16,333 nt of DNA from an uncultured Collinsella sp. (GTDB lineage Bacteria; Actinomycetota; Coriobacteriia; Coriobacteriales; Coriobacteriaceae), in assembly GCA_902479205.1 (NCBI GenBank), contig CABSNX010000017.1, positions 1 to 16,333 of the forward strand, given 5' to 3'. Of this stretch, positions 1 through 5,729 are shown one piece after another. Each line of letters opens with the position of its first letter. The first letter of the stretch is position 1. The notes beneath the pieces are model-generated. The model did no database searches, was not told where the DNA came from, and saw only the letters and a program-made list of their open reading frames with translations. The position numbers and the translations under genes were made by a program.

Positions 1-46
1 AGATACTGATCGGTCTCGTGGGCTCGGAGATGTGTATAAGAGACAG
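1..46. other. Sequencing-adapter contamination (Nextera/P7)
   Basis: Bases 13-46 match the 34-base Illumina Nextera read-2 adapter as I recall it, ending in the 19-base Tn5 mosaic end at 28-46 (AGATGTGTATAAGAGACAG). Bases 1-4 (AGAT) fit the end of the P7 primer, and bases 5-12 (ACTGATCG) sit exactly where the 8-base i7 index belongs. Frames through this block give the peptides MGSEMCIRDS and MYKRQ, familiar as adapter artefacts in protein databases. The clpB reading frame continues cleanly down to base 47, where genomic sequence begins. Confidence 0.97.
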
Positions 47-763
47 CTCGATAAGGTCGCGGTCGCGCAGGGTGCTCGGCACGTCGCCGGCCACGATACG
101 CTGGGCGATGCCCTCGACGATAGCAGTTTTGCCGACGCCCGGCTCGCCGATGAGCACGGGGTTGTTCTTGGTGCGGCGGGACAGGACCTGGATGGTACGA
201 CGGATCTCGTCGGTACGACCGATGACCGGGTCGAGCTTGCCGGCGCGGGCAAGGTCGCAGATATTGCGACCGTACTGCTCCAGCGCCTCAAACTGGGTCT
301 TGTCCTCGGCAGACGTCACGCGGTCATCGCCGCGCAGCTCCTCGTAGACCTGCTCGATGCGCTCCTTGGTCACGCCAGCGTCACGCAGCACGCGGCCCGC
401 CTCGCCCTTGTCCTCGGCAAGCGCCATCAGCAAATGTTCAGTCACCACAAAGCTGTCGCCCATCTTGGTGGCCTTCTTCTCGGCCTTCTCGATAACGCGG
501 ACGAGCTCGTTGGAAAGACCCATCTGCTGACCCTCGCCGGAAACCTTGGGCGCGTGGTCAATGGCATCCTGCGTGGAGCGTGCAAGCTGAGCCGGGTCGG
601 CACCGATGCGCTCGATGATCACGGAGATATTGCGCTCGCCGGCACCGAGCAGGGCGGACAGCAGGTGAATCGGCTCCACCGCGCCGGCCTGCGCGTCGGC
701 AGCCGTGCTCATGGCGGTCTGTAGCGCCTCGCGCGACGTCATTGCTAGCTTATCGATTCTCAT
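47..763 (-). CDS. clpB: ATP-dependent chaperone ClpB, N-terminal part (truncated by contig end)
   Basis: ClpB is a cytoplasmic hexameric AAA+ disaggregase that works with DnaK/DnaJ/GrpE to rescue aggregated proteins. The visible 239 residues begin MRIDKLAMTSREALQTA and cover the Clp N-domain (about residues 1-145) and the start of the first nucleotide-binding domain. Walker A, GEPGVGKT, is at residues 206-213 (bases 125-148), inside the typical ClpB context NNPVLIGEPGVGKTAIVEG. The family is about 850-870 residues, so nearly three quarters is missing. The break is the adapter junction, not a biological truncation. The ATG at 761-763 is supported by an AGAGGTG ribosome site a few bases upstream. 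ClpA/ClpC is less likely because the N-terminal and pre-Walker sequences read as ClpB. A promoter with a likely HspR operator lies upstream, so it probably belongs to the same heat-shock regulon as the dnaK operon at 8-10 kb. Confidence 0.95.
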
Positions 764-784
764 GGAATCACCTCTCTTGGGGTG

Positions 785-802
785 GCCGCCCTACGGGGCG
801 GC
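785..802 (-). promoter_or_regulatory. Hairpin in the clpB mRNA leader
   Basis: Perfect 7-bp G+C-rich arms (GCCGCCC / GGGCGGC) enclose a 4-base loop. It lies within the roughly 75-nt leader between the likely clpB start point and the ribosome site. It is not followed by a T-run on the clpB strand, so a terminator is unlikely; leader stabilisation or translational control is possible but unproven. Confidence 0.5.
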
Positions 803-843
803 TTCACGTTGTTCGAGAAGTATTGTTGCCAGCTTTGCGCGAT

Positions 844-879
844 CTTATACACAAATCTAAGTCTCTATATATAAGATTT
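844..879 (-). promoter_or_regulatory. clpB promoter with candidate HspR operator
   Basis: On the clpB strand a TATAAG -10 element (844-849) lies 3 bases from a 27-bp block (853-879). The block reads, on the plus strand, AAATCTAAGTC-N5-ATATAAGATTT. The same block, identical at 23 of 27 positions with differences only in the centre, sits 2 bases from the -10 of dnaK (10166-10192). Its outer AAATCT/AGATTT arms form an inverted repeat. On the gene strand the inside reads CTTATAT...GACTTAG, loosely like the HspR-associated HAIR consensus CTTGAGT-N7-ACTCAAG. No good -35 was found, as is common where a repressor site overlaps it. Confidence 0.65.
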
Positions 880-902
880 TCTGAGTGTTCCCACGACATA
901 CA

Positions 903-939
903 AACCACCACAAAGGGGACAGGCACCTTTGTGGTGGTT
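903..939. repeat. Hairpin repeat family 1, copy A
   Basis: Inverted repeat with perfect 14-bp arms (AACCACCACAAAGG / CCTTTGTGGTGGTT) and the 9-base loop GGACAGGCA. It starts 7 bases beyond the stop codon of the hypothetical gene at 947-1618, on the downstream side, and 23 bases from the clpB operator. It is one of four copies in 1.9 kb; copies B and D have the same loop. Confidence 0.93.
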
Positions 940-946
940 GCAGCCT

Positions 947-1618
947 CTATTTACTTGCCGAGCCCGTGCTTCCCGATTCGGCGTTCCAGGGCATCTCATC
1001 CTCGAACAGCCATGTACGGGCAGACCCACTATCGCGTGCAGTCTGCGGGTCGGGCAAGCAGGTCTGTTCATAGGCATCCTGAATGCACTGACCCATAAAA
1101 TCGTTGAGCTCGGCCTGGTCGCCCTCCATGACATAGGCTGCATCGCCGGCCATGATGTAAATACCCGGACCCTCATTGCCCTCGTAACCCGGATCGTACG
1201 AGACATCACATAACTTTGCGCCGTTTGCAGTGTCCAGCTCGATGGAAGAGTAGCATCCGCCAACCATGTCGTTCGCTTTTGCCCGATAGGACGCATATCC
1301 GTACCAACGCTTAAATGTTTTGCCCTTGAGTAGCTCGGACGCCCTATCGATCAGGCTTGTATCCGTGGTATAGCGCATGGCCCCAAGCTGAATACTCGGA
1401 TAATTGCTAATACCCAGCACAGCCGGCTGCTCATCAAAATCAACGGTAATGGTCTCGGGCTTGTCGTCGCCGGTCAGAAGTTCGACAGATTGAGCCACAG
1501 GCTTGACCACCGGCTCCGTCACCGCAGCAGGTAGAAATGCCATACCGACAGCGCCCGCGCCAACCACAGCGATCGCAAGCGCCAAGACAATCAATCCAAT
1601 ACGGGCAGAACGGCTCAC
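947..1618 (-). CDS. Hypothetical membrane-anchored or secreted protein
   Basis: Not recognised as any family. The product is 223 residues from the chosen GTG. It opens with a basic stretch (SRSAR) and a hydrophobic segment at about residues 7-29 (IGLIVLALAIAVVGAGAVG), which reads as a signal anchor or uncleaved signal peptide. The rest is polar and acidic with four cysteines (GGCYS, KLCDV, GQCIQ, QTCLP), which suits an extracytoplasmic domain with disulfides. The frame stays open to a GTG at 1669, but that overlaps the predicted -10 at 1660-1665. The GTG at 1616-1618 has GGGGTG 7 bases upstream and is preferred. A promoter at 1660-1688 drives it away from the + strand hypothetical gene at 1853. 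Hairpin repeats A and B lie just outside its two ends. It appears somewhat richer in A+T than the housekeeping genes here, judged by eye. Confidence 0.75.
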   Translation of the reverse strand: MSRSARIGLIVLALAIAVVGAGAVGMAFLPAAVTEPVVKPVAQSVELLTGDDKPETITVDFDEQPAVLGISNYPSIQLGAMRYTTDTSLIDRASELLKGKTFKRWYGYASYRAKANDMVGGCYSSIELDTANGAKLCDVSYDPGYEGNEGPGIYIMAGDAAYVMEGDQAELNDFMGQCIQDAYEQTCLPDPQTARDSGSARTWLFEDEMPWNAESGSTGSASK

Positions 1619-1659
1619 GGCAAAACACCCCACAATGCAAACCTTCGCCACCTGCACTA

Positions 1660-1688
1660 ATGATACCACCAGCTAACACTATTACCAA
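1660..1688 (-). promoter_or_regulatory. Promoter of the hypothetical gene at 947-1618
   Basis: On the minus strand TTGGTA (-35, 1683-1688) is followed after 17 bases by TATCAT (-10, 1660-1665), 4/6 and 5/6 matches to the housekeeping consensus. A start point near 1653 rules out translation from the GTG at 1669 and supports the start at 1618. Confidence 0.6.
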
Positions 1689-1707
1689 AAGAAGCCGCGC
1701 GCTCCTC

Positions 1708-1742
1708 ACCACCACAAAGGGGACAGGCACCTTTGTGGTGGT
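1708..1742. repeat. Hairpin repeat family 1, copy B
   Basis: Perfect 13-bp arms (ACCACCACAAAGG / CCTTTGTGGTGGT) and loop GGACAGGCA, in the divergent space between the two hypothetical genes. The bases just after it (TTTTCGAC) also follow copy D. A further stretch, ACCATCTC (1761-1768) then TGAATTGTTC (1787-1796), also follows copy C, so the repeated unit is longer than the hairpin. Confidence 0.93.
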
Positions 1743-1852
1743 TTTCGACGCTAACGGTCGACCATCTCGCGCCATGAGATTAAACTTGAATTGTTCTCTG
1801 AACATATCCATTTCTGCCTATCCTCAACAGATCTTTGTCTCGAGGAGCGCAT

Positions 1853-2521
1853 ATGAAGCCGTCTCATTCCACCGGCCGCAACGTCATCGCCATTCTCGCC
1901 ATACCCATCGTGATGCTCTTCCTTATCGTCATCACGCCCTTTTCTTTTGGTATCGCCTCGCCCTTCGATCTTTGCGGGATGATCGACGCCGGCTCGCGTG
2001 CCACCTCGCTCTCCTTTGTCTGCCGTGGCGTGTTCTACGAATATGCAATTCCCACCGGAAGTTGGCAGTCCAAGTTACCGTTGCTCGGCAAGGTCGACGG
2101 ATGCTCCCCCTATTTCTGCCTTGAACCTCAGGCGCTAAACTATCTGATCGACGACCAGCCACTCGACTCCATCACCCTCGCCTACGACTACGCACCAAAC
2201 ACCGATGAGCGCCACATGAACCAAGTCCTCGACAAGCTGCTTGGACAGTGCGGGCTCACCGCGGAAGCCGGTCGAACCATCTATAGCAACCGGAAATTAA
2301 AGCGAACAGAACTCCGCCGTGTCGGAAAAATCAAAGGGCGAAACGGGGCCGCCTACTGGGATGCCTGGGCAACACGCGACAAGGGCGAATTCGGACACAG
2401 CACCTATATGGTCACTGTCTACACCAAAGACGGAATTAAGGACAATGTTGACGATTTCGCGTCATCCAAACTCGGCATCCCCAAAACAACCAAACCCGCC
2501 AGCCCGGATGAAATCCTGTAG
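1853..2521 (+). CDS. Hypothetical membrane-anchored or secreted protein
   Basis: Not recognised. The product is 222 residues. The start ATG at 1853 is preceded by GAGGAG 5 bases upstream (1842-1847); an in-frame ATG at 1835 has no such site. Residues about 11-30 are strongly hydrophobic (VIAILAIPIVMLFLIVI) after a short basic N-terminus, so the protein is probably tethered in or exported across the membrane. Five cysteines follow (DLCGM, FVCRG, DGCSP, YFCLE, GQCGL). The C-terminal half is rich in lysine and arginine (YSNRKLKRTELRRVGKIKGR) and ends in a polar tail. It shares overall design, but no convincing sequence, with the neighbour at 947-1618. Codon use looks more A+T-rich than in the flanking chaperone and NAD genes. 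Copies B and C of the hairpin repeat flank it, so lateral acquisition of this block is possible. Confidence 0.75.
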   Translation: MKPSHSTGRNVIAILAIPIVMLFLIVITPFSFGIASPFDLCGMIDAGSRATSLSFVCRGVFYEYAIPTGSWQSKLPLLGKVDGCSPYFCLEPQALNYLIDDQPLDSITLAYDYAPNTDERHMNQVLDKLLGQCGLTAEAGRTIYSNRKLKRTELRRVGKIKGRNGAAYWDAWATRDKGEFGHSTYMVTVYTKDGIKDNVDDFASSKLGIPKTTKPASPDEIL

Positions 2522-2576
2522 GGACGCTCATTAGAATGTCGTTCAACGAGCACGGCAACATCGAGCTCGCCCCCCA

Positions 2577-2609
2577 CCACCACAAAGGGGACAGGAGCCT
2601 TTGTGGTGA
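2577..2609. repeat. Hairpin repeat family 1, copy C (diverged)
   Basis: Eleven paired bases (CACCACAAAGG / CCTTTGTGGTG) around a variant loop GGACAGGAG, with the outermost pair lost. It lies 55 bases after the + strand hypothetical gene. It is followed about 18 bases later by the same ACCATCTC motif that follows copy B. Confidence 0.9.
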
Positions 2610-2630
2610 TCTTCGGCCCCGGCGTTCACC

Positions 2631-2687
2631 ATCTCAATCCATAACATCTAGCGGCCGTTTTTGGGTCCAGATGTTACGGATCGAGAT
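2631..2687. repeat. Hairpin repeat family 2, unit 1
   Basis: Nineteen-base arms (2631-2649 and 2669-2687) pair at 17 of 19 positions around a 19-base loop. The inner arm is TAACATCT / AGATGTTA. The right arm ends GTTAC-GGATCGAGAT, matching unit 2 at GTTAC-n-GA-n-CGAGA, and both loops carry GGGTC. This and the next three entries fill most of the gene-free stretch 2522-2987. Confidence 0.75.
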
Positions 2688-2706
2688 GAATTGTTCAGCG
2701 GTGCCC

Positions 2707-2771
2707 GTTTATCTAGATCTGTAACAACTACTCGGCAAATAAGGGTCTACCTGTTACAGAACGAGACAAAC
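2707..2771. repeat. Hairpin repeat family 2, unit 2
   Basis: Twenty-base arms (2707-2726 and 2752-2771) pair at 17 of 20 positions, the inner 9 perfectly (TCTGTAACA / TGTTACAGA), around a 25-base loop. It is related to unit 1 and ends 6 bases before copy D of family 1. Confidence 0.75.
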
Positions 2772-2776
2772 CGCGG

Positions 2777-2811
2777 ACCACCACAAAGGGGACAGGCACC
2801 TTTGTGGTGGT
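2777..2811. repeat. Hairpin repeat family 1, copy D
   Basis: Perfect 13-bp arms (ACCACCACAAAGG / CCTTTGTGGTGGT) and loop GGACAGGCA, identical in arms and loop to copy B. It lies just beyond the probable terminator of the hydratase gene. Confidence 0.93.
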
Positions 2812-2818
2812 TTTCGAC

Positions 2819-2849
2819 AAAAAGAAGCCGCCCCATTAACAGAGGCGGC
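2819..2849 (-). terminator. Rho-independent terminator of the hydratase gene
   Basis: On the minus strand GCCGCC-N11-GGCGGC (2827-2849) is followed directly by TTCTTTTT (2819-2826). It lies about 140 bases after the hydratase stop codon and is the only structure there with a proper T-run. Confidence 0.7.
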
Positions 2850-2904
2850 ATCAAGCAAGTCTATTTATTAGCGTCCCTCAAGACCCAACGAGAACGTCGC
2901 GGTA

Positions 2905-2976
2905 GCCCCGGCCACACCTTTCCCTCGGGCGACCCTCGCGAAGCGCGTGAGCACGAGAGAAAGGTGTGGCCGGGGC
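2905..2976 (-). repeat. 18-bp inverted repeat after the hydratase stop codon
   Basis: Perfect 18-bp arms (GCCCCGGCCACACCTTTC at 2905-2922, its complement at 2959-2976) enclose a 36-base loop. The loop can itself fold through CTCGCG / CGCG. It begins 11 bases after the hydratase stop codon and has no T-run. mRNA 3'-end protection or pausing ahead of the terminator at 2819-2849 is the simplest reading. Confidence 0.85.
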
Positions 2977-2987
2977 GTACAGCAGAG

Positions 2988-5288
2988 CTACTCGGCAGCG
3001 GCCTTGAACTTGTTGTAGTTGATCAGGCAGCCGGCCTTGACGATGGCACGCTCCTCGGCCGTCATATCGGCAATGTAAAGCTCAATCTGCTCGACCGTGC
3101 CGTCGGCGCGCACCATGTAGGCGGCGATGTCCTTCAGGTCGCCATCGAGCGCGGCACGGATACCCGGCACAAAGACGTAGTCGCCCACCTCAAAGTTGGG
3201 CTCGGCCTCCATCTGGAAGGGCACCATGCCCCAGTTCATCACGTTGGAGCGATAGCGCTTGGTGGCGTACTCGTGGACGATGTTGGCCAGACCGCCGATG
3301 ACGCGCTGACAGCTCGCGGCCTGCTCGCGGGCAGAACCGTCACCGGGCTTCTTGGCATAGAGCATAGAGCCGTACTCGGTCGCCTTGGCGTCGGCAGCGA
3401 CGCCCGCGCCGGCCAGCGCCTTAAACACGCCGGCAAGCTCGGCATCGAGCGCGGCCAAGTCGCCCGCGGCCTCACCGGCAACACGGCGCTTCTCCACGGC
3501 GTCGACCTCCTTGGAACGACCCACGTAGGCCGGGTCACGGCGGCTGAGCGTAAACTCGGCCAGACCCAGCGGATTGGAACGGAAGGAGCTCGTCTCACCC
3601 GAGGGAATGAGCTCGTCGGTCGTGGTAACCGGGTCCATGATCTTGGAGCACACCTTGAGCAGGATATCGTCGCCGAGAGGCTCCATCGCGGGCCACGGCT
3701 TGATATTGGGACCCTCGACCAGCTCGTCGGCAGGCTCCGCCTTGCCAAAGCCCCAGTACACGCGCTTTTTGTACGGCGCGTCGTCAAAGGTGTACTCGCA
3801 GGCCTCGTCCCAAGTCTCCTCAGGCAGATCGGTCGCCGGCGTCAGGACGCCGCCGTTGGCAGCCGTCGCCGCAATGGAGCGGGCGTCCATCAGGGCCACC
3901 GCGCTCAACTGGCCATTGCCCGGCTTGGAGCCCTCGCGGTTGGGGAAGTTGCGCGTGGTGTGGCGGATCGAAAGGCCGTTGTTGGCAGGCGTGTCGCCGG
4001 CGCCAAAGCACGGGCCGCAGAATGCCGTACGCACGATTGCGCCGGCCTCCATAAGGTCGTAGATATAGCCACGGCGCGTAAGTTCGAGCGCCACGGGCTG
4101 GCTCGTGGGGTAGACCGACAGCGAGAACTCGCCGCAGCCGGTGTTGGCGCCCTTGAGCACGCGGGCAGCCTGGACCACGGAGTCGTAGTTGCCGCCCGAG
4201 CAGCCGGCGATAACGCCCTGTTGCACGTGCAGCTTGCCGTCGACGATCTTGTCGAGCAGGCTAAAGTGCGTCTTGCCCTCGCCAATCTTAGCGGCCTCGA
4301 GCTCCACCTCATGCAGGATGTCCTCGAGGTTCTCGTTGAGCTCGTCGATCTCAAAGCCGTTGGAAGGATGGAACGGCAGCGCGATCATGGGCTTGATGCT
4401 CGACAGGTCGACCTCGACGCAGCCATCGTAGTAGGCGACATCGGCGGGCTTGAGCTCGCGGTAGTCGTCGCCGCGGCCGTGCATGGTCAAAAACGCGTGT
4501 GTGTCCTCGTCGGTAGCCCAGATGCTCGACAGGCAGGTGGTCTCGGTGGTCATTACGTCGACGCCGTTGCGGTAGTCGGTCGTCATGCTCGCAATACCCG
4601 GACCCACGAACTCCATGACCTTATTCTTGACGTAGCCCTTGGCAAAGACGGCACGGATGATGGCGAGCGCCACGTCATGCGGGCCGACGCCGGGACGCGG
4701 GGCGCCCGTGAGGTAAATGGCAACGACGCCGGGATAGGCAACGTCGTAGGTGTCGCGCAGCAGCTGCTTTGCCAGCTCGCCGCCGCCCTCGCCCACGGCC
4801 ATGGTGCCCAGGGCGCCGTAGCGGGTGTGCGAGTCGGAGCCCAGGATCATCTTGCCGCAGCCGGCGAAGTTCTCACGCATAAAGGAGTGGATGACGGCGA
4901 TGTGCGGCGGGACGAAGATGCCGCCGTACTTCTTGGCCGCTGAAAGGCCAAAGACGTGGTCGTCCTCGTTGATGGTGCCGCCCACGGCGCACAGCGAGTT
5001 ATGGCAGTTGGTGAGCACGTAAGGCAGCGGGAACTGCTCCATGCCCGAGGCGCGCGCCGTCTGGATGATGCCGACAAAGGTGATGTCGTGGCTCGCCATG
5101 GCATCGAAGCGAATCTTGAGCGCCTCGGGGTCTCCGGACGTATTGTGTGCCTGGAGGATCGAATACGCGATGGTGCCACGCTTGGCATCCTCGGGTGTCT
5201 GCGTAATACCGCGCTCGGCAGCCTCGGCCGCAGGCACAATCTCGCTGCCGCCGCGCAGGTAGATGCCGTCCTCGTACAGCTTAACCAT
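2988..5288 (-). CDS. Aconitase-family hydratase (YbhJ-like)
   Basis: The 766-residue product is an aconitase-superfamily 4Fe-4S dehydratase, cytoplasmic, expected to isomerise a tricarboxylate such as citrate, or a related hydroxy acid. Seen: the substrate motif SDSHTRYGALGTMAVGEGG at about 151-169, and cluster cysteines Cys363 (AGCSGGNYDS) and Cys424/Cys427 (FCGPCFGAG). These match the C...CxxC ligand pattern of the family. The C-terminal swivel domain includes YRSNVMNWGM near residue 700. Length and motifs suit the YbhJ-like branch better than AcnA (about 890) or AcnB (about 865), so the physiological substrate is uncertain. The ATG at 5286-5288 has GGGAGA just upstream. An in-frame ATG 45 bases further up gives an extension (MYAMRPSLSGRVGDS) not expected in the family. 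It is transcribed alone from a probable promoter at 5376-5404. Confidence 0.88.
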   Translation of the reverse strand: MVKLYEDGIYLRGGSEIVPAAEAAERGITQTPEDAKRGTIAYSILQAHNTSGDPEALKIRFDAMASHDITFVGIIQTARASGMEQFPLPYVLTNCHNSLCAVGGTINEDDHVFGLSAAKKYGGIFVPPHIAVIHSFMRENFAGCGKMILGSDSHTRYGALGTMAVGEGGGELAKQLLRDTYDVAYPGVVAIYLTGAPRPGVGPHDVALAIIRAVFAKGYVKNKVMEFVGPGIASMTTDYRNGVDVMTTETTCLSSIWATDEDTHAFLTMHGRGDDYRELKPADVAYYDGCVEVDLSSIKPMIALPFHPSNGFEIDELNENLEDILHEVELEAAKIGEGKTHFSLLDKIVDGKLHVQQGVIAGCSGGNYDSVVQAARVLKGANTGCGEFSLSVYPTSQPVALELTRRGYIYDLMEAGAIVRTAFCGPCFGAGDTPANNGLSIRHTTRNFPNREGSKPGNGQLSAVALMDARSIAATAANGGVLTPATDLPEETWDEACEYTFDDAPYKKRVYWGFGKAEPADELVEGPNIKPWPAMEPLGDDILLKVCSKIMDPVTTTDELIPSGETSSFRSNPLGLAEFTLSRRDPAYVGRSKEVDAVEKRRVAGEAAGDLAALDAELAGVFKALAGAGVAADAKATEYGSMLYAKKPGDGSAREQAASCQRVIGGLANIVHEYATKRYRSNVMNWGMVPFQMEAEPNFEVGDYVFVPGIRAALDGDLKDIAAYMVRADGTVEQIELYIADMTAEERAIVKAGCLINYNKFKAAAE

Positions 5289-5375
5289 ACTGTCTCCCAC
5301 TCTGCCCGAAAGGCTCGGGCGCATAGCATACATTCGTTCAATATCGTGCCATAGAACGGTTGCGAGTGGGTTACG

Positions 5376-5404
5376 AATCTACACGTTCACTTTATCTCGG
5401 TAAA
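5376..5404 (-). promoter_or_regulatory. Probable promoter of the hydratase gene
   Basis: On the minus strand TTTACC (5399-5404), a 17-base spacer and TAGATT (5376-5381), each matching 4/6 of consensus. The spacer and -35 overlap a small palindrome, ACTTTA-N6-TAAAGT (5389-5406), that could be an operator. The leader to the ATG at 5288 would be about 80 bases. Confidence 0.45.
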
Positions 5405-5407
5405 GTA

Positions 5408-5455
5408 AGGGACGAGCCAGGCGAGGGCTGGCAGATTTGGTGCAAGAGTGTCCCT
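5408..5455. repeat. Inverted repeat with GGGAC ends
   Basis: AGGGAC (5408-5413) and GTCCCT (5450-5455) face each other across 36 bases that contain a smaller hairpin, GCCAG-N7-CTGGC (5416-5432). It is the first of a run of structures filling the gene-free stretch 5408-5757, downstream of hspR. Confidence 0.5.
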
Positions 5456-5461
5456 CTCGAC

Positions 5462-5490
5462 TAGTCATTTAAGAACGTCCCCAATGACTA
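5462..5490. repeat. Hairpin repeat with GTCCCC loop
   Basis: Perfect 8-bp arms (TAGTCATT / AATGACTA) around a 13-base loop TAAGAACGTCCCC. Read on the minus strand the loop starts GGGGAC, as in hairpin family 1 at 0.9-2.8 kb, so the two may be distant relatives. A degenerate second copy of the core (TTGGGAACGTTCCT on the minus strand) is at about 5554-5567, over the palindrome GGAACGTTCC (5556-5565). Confidence 0.75.
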
Positions 5491-5502
5491 CCGCCGGAGC
5501 GA

Positions 5503-5617
5503 GGCAACGCCGCAGGTAGAGGACGGACAGCGAGCGGGCCGTATTTCCAAAGTGAGGAACGTTCCCAAGTGCCGCATCCGGGCCATGGCAACGCCGATAT
5601 TTTGGCGCGGACAGCGA
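5503..5617. repeat. Two 31-bp direct repeats, 84 bp apart
   Basis: Each unit is GGCAACGCCG, 11 unrelated bases, then CGGACAGCGA: 5503-5533 and 5587-5617. The 10-base ends are identical in the two units and the spacing inside each is the same. The second unit abuts the 99-bp structured element at 5618. No open reading frame here looks real. Confidence 0.75.
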
Positions 5618-5716
5618 AAGCCCGCCAGAGCGAGCAAGGTGCCTTGAAACAAGGCGGCATTGATCTTTTGATCATGCCGTCGAAGTTGAAAGGCAGATTG
5701 CCGCTCTGGCGGGCTT
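5618..5716. repeat. 99-bp branched inverted-repeat element
   Basis: Perfect 15-bp outer arms (AAGCCCGCCAGAGCG at 5618-5632, complement at 5702-5716). They enclose GCCTTG-AAA-CAAGGC (5641-5655) and a hairpin with a TTTT loop (TGATC/GATCA, extended by GGCA/TGCC across one bulged base) at about 5655-5677. The whole would fold as a stem with at least two branches. It lies 41 bases beyond the hspR stop codon on the minus strand and lacks a T-run there. Confidence 0.8.
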
Positions 5717-5729
5717 GCAGCGTCGACTG

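Noticed and set aside
18..724. Open frames on the + strand starting inside the adapter (MGSEMCIRDS..., MYKRQ...)
   Set aside because: Their first codons are adapter sequence, and the rest is antisense to clpB.
903..2811. CRISPR array made of the CCACCACAAAGG repeats
   Set aside because: Spacing is irregular (about 800, 870 and 200 bases), genes lie between copies, and there are no cas genes.
2661..4943. A 760-codon open frame on the + strand opposite the hydratase gene
   Set aside because: It is antisense to a gene with clear aconitase motifs, lacks a ribosome site and reads as repetitive valine, glycine and leucine. It is a by-product of G+C-rich codon use.
5469..5675. A 68-codon minus-strand open frame downstream of hspR
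   Set aside because: It lies wholly in repeat structures, has no ribosome site and its sequence (rich in Pro, Arg, Ser, Trp) is not protein-like.
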